Assembly: GCA_013396635.1 (NCBI GenBank)
Contig: WBMW01004838.1
Coordinates: forward strand, 1-64,000
DNA length: 64,000 bases
Source of the DNA: Penelope pileata
Lineage: Eukaryota; Chordata; Aves; Galliformes; Cracidae
Direction of reading: 5' to 3'
The stretch's first letter is position 1; each line of letters opens with the position of its first letter. The notes beneath the pieces were generated by a model, which searched no databases, was not told the origin of the DNA, and worked only from the letters and a program-made list of their open reading frames with translations. The position numbers and the translations under genes are program-made. This document shows, one piece after another, positions 25,335 to 39,400 of this stretch.

Positions 25335-27214
25335 TCTTAAAAAGCTTAAAAAGCATGTAAAGATAAAAGCAAGTTGCCATTTGCTTTCCTCTCTTCCTGA
25401 ACAAATGCAAGTTCTGAAGACACCTTTATGCTGTTGAAGAGGTGATCAGCCTCAAAATGTAACATAAAGAAGAACACAGACATACATTGGAAAACAACCA
25501 CGATGACAATTGGTGACTTAGAGGGATGGCTGCGTTGTGAGGTTTGAGGAGCTCAGGATTGGGCCACCAGAAGAACGGATTTGGTTCTGCAAAGAAGAGC
25601 GAAAGAGAAATAAAGAAAGGAGCGAGCTGCTGCAAAGCCCTATGAGCACAGCACATCGCGAAGAAGAGGAGGACTTTGCTGACCCTGGAGGCCATTTGCT
25701 GGGAGGGAGCTCAAACTCTTCCTATTATGAGATAAGGCTAAGCAAATCAGCAGCTGCGCTGGAATACTACTACTAATAACACAGCATTCAGCTTTCCTGG
25801 GATGGTTTGAAGGCTTGCTGTATTTTTATTGGACTTTCCAGTGATGTCAGTTTGAGGCAGGGCTTAGACAAGTAATTGCTGAAGGGCGAGTCTGAAGAGG
25901 GCGTAATGAGCGCAGGGAGTGTCTGATGTGGGAAAGTGGCATTCCAGCCCCAGGGAGAGCCAGGGCCGGCCCCTTCTGGGCCCCATTGCACTCACAGGTA
26001 CCGGAGGAGGAGCGCTCATGGCCCAGCACTGTGAGCTACGGCCATGCAATGCCACTGACCTCAGTTATTCCTCACCAATTACTCAGGCAGCAGCAATTTC
26101 ACGTCAGACACCGTTTGCTGTCACGGAGCTGGGAACGCAAGCACAGCTTCAACCTTCCAGATACGCGGCCCTCGAGTTATTGCGTCAGGCGATGGTTGCA
26201 AAACAGACAACTGCTGACTTCAGGAAGGCTGCATGGGTGTAACTGAGAACAGAATTTGGCCGGTAGCGTTTGTATGGGTTTCACTGCTACTCACAAGAGG
26301 GATGCGGAAGAATCCCCAGCTTGAAACAGCAGAGGAAGCACTTCCTCTGCGGTTGTCCATCTCCTACCCACAGGAGCCATAAGTCCTCCTCTTGTGCAGG
26401 AGATTCCAGGTGTCAGTCAGTCCATCCGCTCTCCTCTGAACCACTCCCTTTCATTCACCTCTCCAAAAATGCTGACAGCTCCCAAGTTGGGCCTGGGAGT
26501 ACTCTGCTCCAGAGGACACTTGCCGCCCCAAACCACACCACTGCTCCTGCCCATGCCACCAGCCACTGGCTTCACTCAGCCTTTGGGTCTTGCCGTTGGC
26601 AAAGGCTGGAAGCACACTGCAGCTTCTTTCAAATACGCCAATACAGCATCACGGTCCCTGACCCAACTGCTAAAAAATTGAATGAACACAGACATTAGGC
26701 TCATCCACGGCCATGCCTCGTACAGCCAGATCCAGTAGCTTGGGAGTCGCTCTGTGATGCAAGGCTACAGCTACCCCAGGAGTCTTTACAGCATAAATCA
26801 GCAGCGTATCGTGCTACCCAAGCACGCCTCTGGTGGACTCTGTTACATCAGCAAGCAATTCCCCTCTGTGCTGCTATGGTAAAACCACTCCCAACAAGCT
26901 TGTTTTGATGTGCTTGCTATTAGCTTCCTTTCCACTGAAATCTTTTCATCTTTTGCCTGTGCTGCCCCTCATGTACAAAGCAAGCTGCCAGAAGACATCA
27001 CTCTCTTGAGGCTTTTTTAAGAGCTGCCACGTTGGTCAGGGAACTTGCATCTCTTCGCTGTCCTCTCTGACATAACCATGAGATAGCAAAAAGCAGCAGC
27101 AGGGAGCTGGCTCAAGTCTGAGGGTGCCCTCATCATGCATTTTTACCTAACAGTCTAAAGGCACACGTGGCTGATAGCGCAGTGCACGCTGACAGCTCTG
27201 TGTATTCTGTACAA

Positions 27215-27400
27215 ACCATGGAATAGTTGTAGGTTGCCCAGAGGGGTGGTGGAAGTCCCATTCCTGGAGACACTCAAGGTCAGGCTGGACAGGGCTCTGA
27301 GCACCCTGATCTAGCTGTAGGTGTCCCTGTTTATTGCAGGGGAGTTGGACCAGGTTACCTTTAAAGGTCCCTTCCAACTCAAACAATTCTATGATTCTCC
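27215..27400 (+). mobile_element. CR1 retrotransposon, short 3' tail
   Basis: CR1 tail text is present: gttgcccagaggggtggtgg, catcctggagacactcaagg-like, ggtcaggctggacagggctc, then gtcccttccaactcaaacaa and the terminal ATTCTATGATTCT. It is truncated at its 5' side. Confidence 0.92.
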
Positions 27401-30400
27401 TGGCTGCACAGCAGTCAGTACCAATAACATACATCCAAGCCTTGTTGAAAATATGTTTTCTTTTCACACAAGCCTTACCACCGAACTCACTTCACTACTC
27501 TGAGCTCTCATTTCCAACACTTCCAGCATCTCAAAGCAAGAGAAAGCACACCACCCAGGCTCACCATCAATAACACGCACTCATTAAACACGTTTCAAAG
27601 CAAACAGCACAGATACTGTTGATCCAATACAAACAGTAATCCTATAATTCTGCACAGTGCAATACACAGGCAGCCACGGGGCACTTGGGCTCCTTTACAG
27701 GGAGTCCACCAATTACACTGGTTGGTCACAGAAAGCTGACGTCTCCTTTCTGTTTAAGTGGAAATTGCTTAGCAGTAGCGTCTTTGGGCATTGCTGCTGG
27801 TTTCCCCAAATGACAAAGATGAGAGGGAGTTCCCAGCTCACCCGTGGGAGGGGAAATAAGCTCATACAACATGTTTGACAAGGGCTTGCTAATATCTTGG
27901 GAAAGTTTTAAATTCATCTGAGCACTTGGAAAGCCATCACTGAAGTCAAATTCAAATTGCTTTGTGACTCCCTACAACAACAAATCTTGCCCTTTAAAAA
28001 NTGATTGAGATAAAAAAAAAACAGGGCTGACTTTTCCCTCCATCATCTGTGATGTATATAACGTTTAAATATGTCTTAATGCAAGAGATTTAAAGAGAAC
28101 AGTATAAATGCAGTATTTTCTTACTTTACAGTCCTTTTCAGTGCTGTAAGCAGTAATCAGAAAAATAAAACCACATAACTGACACTTCAGAACTGTTGCT
28201 CTTATAAGTCCCTTAAAAAAAACTTTGAAGGAACTCCCTATTTTCTCCTGCTGCACTCATACTAACATGCCAGAATATCAGAAATGTGACATCCTCAAGA
28301 AACCGTGTCCATCGCCCCTGCTCGGATATGAACTCTTCATCTCCATTTTAATCCATCCCATCTCTCATCTCCCATAAGCTGCACAAGAAGTCAAGCTTTC
28401 AGCAGGATTAAGCCCTTGGTCTGGTCCCTACCAATCCCCAAGGACAAATCACACCCTGTGCTGCTCTGATGCTCCCAATGTCACGGAGGCAAGTCGCTGC
28501 AGATCTGCCACCTCAGCCACATATCCCCGCAGGGAGCGGCCTCTCAAACAAGTCAAAACTGCTCTGAGAAGCACCTCCAGCTCTCCCTGCTGTTCTTTGG
28601 TTTGCCTCTTGTGTAGTTGGTGTTTAGTCTATGGTGATGGTAAGGAGCAACGAAGGAAGGTCCAACAGGGAAGGACAACGGGCAGACGGGTCAGTGACAG
28701 CACCCGGAATAAGTGATGGTGCAGAAGGTGCTGGAGAACTGCCAAATGGCAGCCCCTGCTCTTCAGCTGCTCTTTCCCTGTTAGCTTTGCCCATCCAGAC
28801 TTGCTCCATCATTTGAGCTTTCACCACCTCCAAAGAACTGTTTCTCGTATTCACCACTATTACAGCAAAACAATTTACACAAACTGTGTCTCATGCATTA
28901 TGATATTGCCTCCTTACATTCCCTTGAGGGCTCGAATATTTGACAGACCTGAGGTCCACCATCCACACTAGTAGCTCTGAAGTCCACGTAAAGGCTGATT
29001 TGTAGCCCAAAGAGACACAATGCTCTGCAACACATGCAAACTCACACTCTGCAAGCTCATGCACATCAGAGGATTGCAAAATGAGAATCCTGATGAGGAG
29101 AGAGGACAAACAACACCTCAGGTTTCTATTCGAACCAGTAGTATGAGAGCATCAAGAGCAACACCTTATCCTAAGAACACAAATTTGAAAGAATTTGTCT
29201 TTTAAACAGCTACATGTGTTTAGTTAGCATCAGCCTTCATCGAGTCCTGCCAACTCACAGCTCTCCAAGATCTGAGCGTCTCAAAACTGGAATGCTTGCA
29301 AGCATTACCCCAAAAAAACTCTACACATCTGACCTCACCTCAACACTTAATCCTCATCAGACCTATTGAGAAGCTTCTTGTCCCAGCCCTGCCTCTCCAA
29401 ACCCTGAACCCAACCTGCTTTGACTATTCATAGGCTAACATCAAGCTTACCAATATAACTTAAACTCATGTATCTTACAAACACCAAACTGCATGGTGAA
29501 GAATCCATAAAGAAATTAAACCCTTTCAGACCCGCTGTCAAGATTCCTAACCAAAGTTCTGGTAATGGGTCTGCAACATCTCCCTGCCTGGAGCATGGTG
29601 TTCGTGTCAGGCCTCAAGAACCAGGGCTCAGGATAGGTAAAGGGGCGAAAAGCAAGGCCTAAGGGAAGGAACGCCAAGTAAACCTTCTGGCTTCAGGTGT
29701 CCTCCAGAAGCGAGCCATGGACCAAGTTCCTGTCCTCATATCCCCATCAGTCCCTTAGCCCAGCACTAATACCAGGAGAAGGGGTCATGGCCCATCTGCC
29801 ATCCTGCTCTGCAGCAACCCAATGTAACCAGATGTCTTAAAAGAAAAAAGAAAGCAACAACAAACAAAAAACCCCACCAACCCAAAAACAAAAAACACAC
29901 AACAAAAACCAAACACCAAGCAACGCTGCCAACAGCCATTCCTGCTCAACAATCCCAGCCTTGTGGCCTCTGCAAACTCCAAAGCAGACATGGATCTCCG
30001 GGCTAGAATAGAGAGAACGTTAAATCCTGTGCTGTAGGCTAGGTCTGGCGTTCACGTTCTTGCTTAGGAGAGCTTACAGGCCCATGCAGGCTGCAGAGAT
30101 TGGAGGCAGGTTGTTGCATGCCAGGAAAAAAGGCCAAGTTTGTTCTTATTTCTTTGAAATATTACTGTCTTTGAAAACGTACAACCATGGGGGAAGAAAA
30201 AAGAGCAGCTGTCACCTATTCAAACTGTGTTTAGAGCTAGTGCTAGTGGGAAAGCAGTTACTATCTATTGCATTACCCAAGATTGTAGTTTATGCCCACA
30301 AATTAGAACAGCTGCAGAGTGACATGCTTAGGATTTTTTAGATCCTCACCACAGGTCTTCATACACACAGGAAAAAAGTCTCCTTGGTGTTTGTCATGTG

Positions 30401-33400
30401 CTGCCTGGAATCTCATCCTGAATCCAACATTGGTACCAGCTGGAGCCCTGCCTGGCCGAGAACAGATGATGCCCCTATCGCCTTTGAAAGCATAACACTT
30501 TATCCAGGAATTGCAAATCCAGGAGAACTAAAGACCTAGGTGCCATAGTCAGACCCACCAAATTTTACAGGAGCATCACTAGCACTGTTCATATCCTAGT
30601 AAAGCCTTAGCAGCCTTTCCAACACAGTCTGAGCGACTTCTCCCTCTAGAGGATATGAAAATGAGCACAAGGAAAATAAGATGATGTCAAGACCAGGAAA
30701 GTAATGAGGTACTAAGGCAGAGGTCAGTGTTTTTGCTTTCAGTCTAGCAGTGTTTTAGAAGGACCAAAATTACAACTGTAAAAATAGTGAGTTACGGATT
30801 TATGTATTTATTTTTACAGCAATGCCCTAGGAAGTTAGAAATAAATTCTCATTTGGCTTATTGTATTTAAACCATCTGTGACACTTTACCAAACAACATT
30901 TCAAAGTTCACTTAAAGAGACAAAACTGCTTCTTCAGTGCCCCTCTCACTCTTTGTGTCCAAATGCTTTCCCTTTTGTACTGCAGAGAAATGGAGGCAGG
31001 CAAGTCCACGTAAACAGACAGGAGACCCCTATACATTTCCCAGCCCCTGTGGTCCCTCATCACTCTGCAGGCATCCCCAGGGAGAATCCTGCAGGCTTAA
31101 GGGTATGCTGAGACGAAGCACTCGCTGCATTCTGTATTGGTGCCTCTTATTTACAGCATCCCATTCCTAAAAAAAAGTAGTGGAGTGTTTGTGGAATTCA
31201 TTTCCTGCCTTTGTAGCCATACATCAACAGCACCTCAGCTAGCCACGAGCAAAAACCACAGGACACATCAGCCTTCAGAAGACAGCAGCCTTTCTCCTTT
31301 CCTATCATGAGGGACCATAGCTGTGACTCCTGTCAGAGCACACACGCCATAAACAAGCGCGCAGCCGAGCTCGAGGCCTGCTGCAGCCAGTTTTGCATTG
31401 TTTAATCAAAATATTTCAGCGCAGAAATGAAAACCCTCTACGCAGACACTCCGTACGTGCAAAGCTGGTTTTACTGGCTTCATCACGGGGAAACCAAATC
31501 CACAAGCCTCCACCTTCCAATCCTTCTGTTGCTACATACTGTAAGATGCACAGCGTGGGAGAAGCAACAGATCAATACCAGGCGGAGAAGCACCAGACCG
31601 GCACAGTCCTTGGAACTCAGATGAGGTCTGATGACGATGGCTCAGAGTGCAAACTGGCCATACAGCATTTCAGGGAGATGGACAGTGTGGGGGAAAAAAA
31701 AAAAAAAATTCCGACACATCACAGATAAATTTTTATGGAACAAAAGACACCTGCTGAGAGTATTTCCCTCCTACTCTTCCCCTCCCATACCTCTCCCACT
31801 GAGTCTCAGCGGCTGGTAGCTGAGACTGCTCTGGAATGTCCTAGGATAGCACTAACTGCTTTTTTACATTTTTATCTTTGATAGTACCGTTGTAAATATT
31901 TCCACTGTACGTACTTACGCTTTCAAATACCACTAAATCTTTCAGCTGCAAATTCCAAGAAATGCATCTTTCCAAGTATCTGACCCGTGTCTGAGAATCT
32001 GATGCCTTTCACATGTTCACTCTGCTGAAAAATACAAAGCTTAAAACATGAACAGCACCTCAAATGAGAGAGCTGATTTTCAGCCATCGCTTACCTGCAC
32101 CGGTGCTGGCCATCCCTGCGTAACGCACCTTCTCCCACCTGTTTCAAACCAACCCCCATCACTTTAAGTTAGTTCCCCTTAACTACTGTTGCAGGGTTTG
32201 GCGAATAACGTTTCATCATTCACTTTCTCCACTGTCTCCATAATTTCTGAAACCTCTCATCTTGCTGTTTTGCTTCCTCCTGTGCAATCCAAGGAGCCGT
32301 GGCCTTCTCCTTGTCTCCTCACAGGGCAGCTGCTCCCTCGCCTTGACCCCGCTCCTCCCCACACCAACACCCCACGGCTGAGCTGCTGATCTCGGGATGG
32401 CCATGGGTGATGCCACCATCTCCTCCCACACGGCAGCTGGCCTGTCTCACACACAGCGCCAGGCCAGGGGACAAAAGCATGCCGCGTGGGTCCACGTTCC
32501 AGCCAGAACTAAACACCAGCCTCAAGATTTGGTCAGACGCGATGCTTTTCACTGGTTAGAATCTTATTTGCTGCACTTCCCCCAGACAAGGCTATAATCC
32601 TCTCTTCCATTAACATACCTGATTTCCCAGTTGAAAATTGTACGTACAGGGGTTTTGATTTCCTAGGTGGTATTTCAGACATTCAGCCTTTATATTTTAG
32701 CCAGAAAAGAGTATTAAAGCAGCTCACAGTTAACCATGCTCTTTTGCAGCTGTAAGAATTCATACCAGCTGCCTGACAGAATTGGATTCCCATTCACTTT
32801 CAGGGAATGCAGATAACAAAACGTGCATACTTGGAAAAACATGTCAAACTATATATAGCCTTGCTTACAGAAGCGTTCCCAAAGCCACGGTGACAAAAGA
32901 GCTGAGTTTATGTCATGACAGCGCTACAGATGTTCTCATTCAAAAGGGGAAAAAAACCTCATCTGGATGCTACGTTTTGACACTCGAACACCCAGCGAGC
33001 ATTGGAGTGGAGAGGAAACAGATCTGCGGTCAACAGAAAGGAATTCTCACCGCCTAAGGGATAGTTACGCTCACAGTTCAGCCTCACCACTGCTGCAACC
33101 CATCCCGGCCACCTGCAGCAGCCACAGCCCACCACTCACCCCATGCCCGGGGTCTGTCTGCTTGTGCTGCTCCATGGGGTGTGACACTGGTAACAGCCCA
33201 TGGGAGATCCCAGAGCCCTGTTGGGAAGTCTAATCTTGATGGGGGAGGGGAAGGAAAAGAGGAAGGGTAAAGAAGCTGCATCACCTTGAGTTGCTTGGGG
33301 CCCATTTCTTCTTACAGGAGGTACCAGCACTCCTGCCCCAGCCATACTCCACTTCCACAGGTGCCGGTCGCAGGGCATGCTATAAACATGCTGCTCTGGC

Positions 33401-36250
33401 AAACGCAAAGTGAGTGGGCCTTTTCAGATCCTGCTCTTCGGGAAAAAACATCGTATCTCATCATACACTGGTGTCCATAAAGCATAACTGAATGTCCTAG
33501 GCTACTTCGAACTGCAGGGCTTTTTCTTTAGCACAGGATGCAGACAAAACCAAGTCCCCCCAAGTGCCTCACCCACTACCAGACTGGTGTCTTTGGGTAA
33601 CTATGTCCCTAACATATTTTTAATGGCCTTTCGCCTGCTTCAGGGTTCACTCATCTCATAGTTCTTGCCCAGATTGCTCCTGGCCCACCCAGTTTCTGTG
33701 CACTGCCTCACTTCTCCACACCTCAAGCCTGCAACAGCCAGGACAGGTGAACTCGCAGCCCACCTCAACAAGCGCACACCCAGCTGTGACAGCTATCCTC
33801 AGGTCACCTGCACTTGCAAAACACAGGCTCTTCTGGCATGCTCCACCACGGGTGCTTTGCGAACACCTTGACTACATACCTAGAGAAAAACACCTGAGGC
33901 AGAAAGTCAGCTTTGCATAGCCTGCACAGGCAGTCCTGCTGCACGTAACTGCAAGCAATGCTCCTAAACAGCTGGTTCAGGCCCGCCTTCATGCTACAAG
34001 ATGGCGAGAGCTGGGCAAACTCGATCAGGCTGTGCTGCACAGCTGGAGGGAAGACAAGGCTGTGTGAGCTGGGACAGTTCCTCTTCCCTCAAGCCCACAT
34101 CACAGCGGCCTCCATTCCCTGAAGTGCTTCCTCAGGCAAAGAAGGCAGAAGGCCCCAGTGGGGCACACACTCCGGATCAGTGGCTTCCAGGCCCAACACC
34201 AACATCCAGTATCTACCTCATCTTCAGAGCACTCAGACCCAATGAAGAGGGCTGCCTCTGTGTCTGGCAATCCCATAAATCAGTTTTCTGGTAGAGGAGT
34301 CCACCGGTGGTCTGCTTGAACTTGGAGCGCACGCAGCTTCTTAGAGATCCGCTCACACTCGGCCCACTTCACAAAACACACTGAGGTTTGCCCAGTGCAC
34401 AGTTCCTTGCTACAGGAAGGCAACAGAGGGGACAATCCCCTACCACCACCACCAGCCCCCTGACACTTTCTGGTGCATACAGCTTCAGGAAACACCAGTG
34501 TTATCACCCACACACCATAGTGCTGTCAGGTTGTCAGCAGGGAAGAATCACCAATACCACATGATTCAACGGCAAAGTACACAAAGCCTTTTGCACCTAG
34601 GAACACAACCAACCATGTTTATGGCAGCCATCACGAAGGCTACCTTGCCTGATTGTCATCGTGCAAGCTCCCACGATGGCAAGCAAAAGCAGGAAATACA
34701 TGCAGCTAGCAGCACCTCAGCCCCTGGCAAAAGAAAAATGGCTGTCATCAGTACTTGCCCACCTCAGGACATAGGTCTTATTCCGCTCCCTCCCCCCACT
34801 ACCAAACTGGAGGTAGTCATTCTCACACCTGATGTAATGCCATTTTCCAAAATCTTGCTTCCCAACATGTTCCGGCAATCCTGTCTACACTTCCCTGCAC
34901 ACTGTACATAACAGTCTGTCATTCCCTGTGGGGATAGGTTGATAAGTAGGGAGGCGTCTGGAAGCACTGACCATACTTCTAGCCAAAGGCACCAAAGGGC
35001 TTGTAGAGGTCAAACTGAGGAGCGCAACCAGACCACATTTCCTTGAGGAATACGTTCCTCAGTGGAGCAACCACGTCTGCAAGTGGCCAACATCTCAGTC
35101 TGCCATGGTGGCTACCTATGACCACCCTGCAATCTCTTTTGGGTGTGGAAGGGGAGGAGGTAGAGAAGGAATTTTCATCCTGCCCTTGGCCAACCCATCA
35201 CTGTTGGATATCCACAGATGGGTAACAGCCTTCCTCTGCATCACATAACGTGTGTCCTGTAAGTGTAATCCCCAGGGCATCAACTCCACCCCTAAAACAG
35301 AGAAACAAAAACCAAGACTTTTACTGAAATCAGAACCTTTGCCTGTGCTGGCACAGGGAGTTCTCAAACTGTAGGCTGCAGGAAAAGATGGCTGATGAAC
35401 AAGAACGACACTCTCCCAAGACTTCTGTCAGCCTCGGTGGCCCAAGTGATTGCCAAGAGAAAAGGTGGGCTGTTTAGGTATGGCACCATCGCTCCAGCAC
35501 AAGGAGTCATCTGAAGTAGAGCTCTGCCACCTCCTCCCTGTGTGCATCTTAACCCATGGTAATGCTGATGCACACCACAAACAGCTCCTACCACAATTTT
35601 TCACACAGACATCATTACATTTGAACAAACAATTTTCATGGCAAATACTCATTTAAGCAGCCTACAAAAAGGTGTCTCCTACAGAGCCCCATGTTGGGGT
35701 CCACACCAAAAAAAATCATGGCTTTGGTCTCTTTAGGTATGCCTGCCTGGTTGCTTCAGAAGGGCAGGGGGCAGTGAGGAAAGCTGCATCCCAGATCATG
35801 AAACTCAGCTTTCAGTAAGATAATATCAAAGGTGACGCAAGCTCAGGGAGGCAGCAAGGGCAATGTCTGCAAGGTTACCTGCAGATGACTGCAACAGCCT
35901 GCAGAGGACAGCCAACTTAAGTTGCTGCCTTTGCAGTATGGAAGCGTGGACCTTCACTTATTTTTTCATCTTTGACATTCCCCCTCCCCAAGAATTTGTT
36001 TGAATCAAATCACTGCTCTGGAGAAGTGAACCAGCATGCATGCTGTGTACGGCAGGGAAGTAAGACCCCAGAAACAAATAAATGTGAGTTTAAAAACAGG
36101 CTGAACCTACACACTAAAAGGATTTCAACAAGCACGTGTGTTAAATTCAGTCTTCCCTATTGCAAAAGCCATGGCATATATTCTGTTCAAACAATTACAC
36201 CACCTTGTTAATGAAACCACCCTCACAGTTAGTACTCTATGTGTACAAAT
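27401..36250. other. Gene-free intergenic stretch downstream of RIOK1
   Basis: I see no supported gene. There is a single ambiguous base at 28001, an A/C-only low-complexity tract at about 29838-29922, and a poly-A run at 31694-31708. Longer open frames (up to 137 codons) have random composition and no splice context. Confidence 0.55.
29838..29922 (+). repeat. A/C-rich low-complexity tract
   Basis: Almost exclusively A and C (aacaaacaaaaaaccccacc and similar repeats). It is a simple sequence with no coding meaning, although the opposite strand gives a spurious Phe/Val/Cys-rich frame. Confidence 0.8.
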
Positions 36251-36258
36251 AAAGGATT

Positions 36259-36264
36259 TTTAAT
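36259..36264 (-). promoter_or_regulatory. RIOK1: Candidate RIOK1 polyadenylation signal (ATTAAA)
   Basis: Read on the minus strand, ATTAAA lies about 65 bases beyond the RIOK1 stop codon. A second signal, AATAAA, overlaps the stop codon itself within GGCAAATAAAATC. Either would give a very short 3' UTR. Which one is used cannot be told from sequence. Confidence 0.4.
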
Positions 36265-36327
36265 TATAAAAGAAGCTGACTAAATAGCCAGAAACAAATC
36301 AGTCCATTCCCCAAGCCAAAGCCGATT

Positions 36328-36438
36328 TTATTTGCCTTTCTTCATTTTTGCAGTCTTTTCTTTCCGCTTCTTGACGTGCTTTGGGATTTTGTTTTTTCTC
36401 CTTTCTCTTTGGGCTTCTTTAACCATCTTTTTCCTTTC
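36328..36438 (-). CDS. RIOK1: RIOK1 exon 17 (terminal coding exon)
   Basis: The exon opens after acceptor tttatag in phase 0 and encodes the basic tail from ERKKMVKEAQ to KKGK, followed by TAA. The tail is highly lysine/arginine-rich (nuclear or ribosomal RNA binding is typical of such tails). An AATAAA overlaps the stop codon. Confidence 0.95.
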   Translation of the reverse strand, partial: ERKKMVKEAQRERRKNKIPKHVKKRKEKTAKMKKGK

Positions 36439-39400
36439 CTATAAAGGACGAAAACACCATTCATTCAAAGCCAGCAGGGATAAGAGCTTGTGAGCAGGAC
36501 TATCAATCTTTACATTGAGTTAATTAATATATCACATCAAAAATGTAGTTATAAGGAAAAAAAACTGCGTACACTGAAATTTCTGCCAGATCGTGAAGAC
36601 ACTATGATTAAACAGAAAAATGCAAAATTAGCAGCATAGGGAGTAAGGGGAGGGAAGAAAGTCAACACTGCTGATCAATTGTTCAATCTGTCACTGAACT
36701 TGTAGGCTACCAAGAAGTTTGATCTTACAGAAAAATAATTCCAAATGAGAAGTTATCCATAAGGTTGAGAAGTGACCAAGACCTCCCTGTTTCGTATCTG
36801 AAAGGCAGCGTATCTTTCATTGCACAGCACCTAATGGCTGCCAAAAGGCTCTCACCCATGGGTGATACTCCACAGAAGAGCCTCACAAAAACAGATGATA
36901 CTTGTTCTGCAGTTTGGAAAACCAGACCTGAAAAACACATTCTCCATGCACATCTGCTTTCAGTCTTCTGCCTGCAGCAAAGCTAGTCAGTCTGTACCAA
37001 CGGTATGACAAAAGCCACTGTAGTACAAACACTGTCACCCAGCCTCCAGTTAGACAAGTGGCCTCAATTCCCCAGGCTAAAGGTGGTCCATCAGGAACCA
37101 TGGCCACCAACCCGCACACCAAAGCCTGGAAGTGCAGCCAGAGGGACTGAACATCTGCCCAGGCTTCACTAAGCTCTGTTTTGCATAGCCCTAAAGCTCT
37201 CTGCAGAGATCTCTGTTAGTTTTGTCTAGGCTAGAGAACACTATGCTATGATGTTCCTCTACACAAAAACACCATTAATGAAGCATCCATAATGAATTTT
37301 CCTTCTCTGCTCTCATTCTCCAGAACAGGAAAAGCTCATACCTTGTTTCAGACTGAAAGCAGGAAGAAACACTCGGAACTATGTTTGGACTTTTTCCTGT
37401 CACATGGGCAGATGTAGAAAAAGTATGTAATTCCTGGCCAACTGACCTTTTTATCTATAGTGACTGCAGCAGGAAGATCTTTGGGATGTCGAGATTCTTT
37501 ACAGCTTGAATCAGAGTCCCCTGAGCTGCCACCATCATCATCAGACCCTGTTTCCGACTCATCCGTCTTCTTTTCAAGAAGTGCAGGAATCTGTAAGATA
37601 CATCAAAAGGCAATTTATCTCAAACCCCAACTCAGGAGCCTAATAGCAAAATATAGAGACGTATAAAAAAAAATCTAAAATCTCCTACAAAGAAATCCTT
37701 GAGCAAACTTGTGTCAGCTCTGCTATCACTGAGCCTCAAGAAGTGAAGAAGAGGTGAATCCAAACTAAGAACAGGATATCTAGAATATACAACATAGCAT
37801 CTTTAGGTTAGGGCTCTCAGATCAGAGGTATTGGCGCTCCCAAACTGATTTCCATAAGTTATACAGCAATTTGCTAACATAGATGAAAGCCAATTTTTAA
37901 TTATACTTGGATCATACCAAGATCTACCTTAGGGGCACTGTACGTAGGCTTGGAGCAAACACAAGCATCTACACTGCAAAACACATCTATTCTTGAACAA
38001 CACTGGAAACAGCGTTGCAGCCTGATCCCTTCCCAGATTTATATTTCCACTTTAAAAGTCTACACCTCTGCTTGACAATAGGCAGAAATGGTCACTCTGC
38101 AGACAAAAGGTTTCTTCTTCAGTCACAGCTGCAAGATGAGGCATTCTCTGTACTCCTTCAAGAGTTCTTATGAAAATGCCTAAAATGAAGGATTTCAAAG
38201 AGGTCCTCTCACCTTCTGAACACCAGACAAATCTTTCTTCAGCCCTGTCACAGTCTGGTAGAGAATCTACACCCGGAGAGACAGAAAGAAAATTACGTTA
38301 CCAAAACGCGAGTCCTAAATCTTTCTGCCCAACAAAAACGAGTGTCCCACAAAAGGTACCAATGTTAGCATCAGAACTAACCAGAGAATTTTAAGTACAA
38401 CACCAGATTTAGTACTCCGTGCCATGGTAACAAGGCTTCCATTCTTGTTTGGTGCCACCAGTTTTTACTAAGAAAAATTCATACTCCATCCTTTTTTTTT
38501 TTTTTGGAGCACCTCAGAATGTCTACTCACATTATCCTGCTGAACACTCAATGCCATATCCTCTTCTTTCAATTTCATCATTATATCCACGTCTCTCTCA
38601 TAGTTTTTAACTTCAGTCAGAGTTCGAGGTATATAAGCCTTCTTAAACACCTAGCAAAGTGGAAGGAAAACACATTTACTGATTGACAAATAGCTTCACG
38701 ACGTTCTTCCATCCTAATTATGCACCATTAAAAGAACAACCGCGACGGATTTCACAGCTCAGAGAAACTCGGAACAGAACCAACATTCACACACTAGCAT
38801 TTGGACTACAGATTTTTATTTTTTTCCTGGAGCAGACTCATAACATGCAACCTACACTCAGTGTTGATAGCTCATCACTAACAAGGCTCCTACATTAGTA
38901 TCACTGCTGGCAGCCAAGTAGGAACTTCTCCAATCCTTCCAACTTCTTCTCAACCGATACGAGTTTTGCAGTCTAAGAAATTTCCCTAATGTTTTTACTG
39001 TTTCGTTTACAAAGCCCTCAGGAGGCAACTCCATTAAGACGTGCTGTTACAGCTTCATCTCTTTATATAATAACTCCTGCTTCAACCTACACTCCAACTC
39101 AAAAAAGGTTTTACAGTACCACACCGGTGCAGGAACCTAACTGCAGCATCAACAACATGATATGTCAGGCGATCTTATTGAGACAATCCTGCAGATACAC
39201 CGTTTTTGATAAATCAAGCAGTACTGACTCCAAGGGTTAATGCTGGGTGAGCTAGGACAAATATGTTCTCACTGATGTGAGCTCTGATCAACACTAAGTT
39301 GTTGTTTTTTTTGTGATTTTTTTTTTAAACTCTTCTTGAACAGACAAGATAAGATTGAAAAAAATCAAACGAAGATTGCTTTCATCTTTACATCAAGCCT

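Larger units (their letters stand above)
17431..27214. other. Gene-free intergenic stretch
   Basis: No exon or RNA gene can be supported. Contents include an AGTCTATGGTAGAGCAGGGA phrase near 17964-17983 that resembles an ancient core-SINE/MIR tail, a near-perfect palindrome at 22546-22569, a CpG-richer patch at 23240-23540 followed by an uninformative 214-codon frame, poly-A runs at 24358-24374 and 25316-25334, and a short (TG)n at 25036-25051. Confidence 0.55.

Noticed and set aside
1..36250. Desmoplakin (DSP) exons expected from synteny
   Set aside because: No DSP coding segment is visible on either strand. If present it lies to the left of the window.
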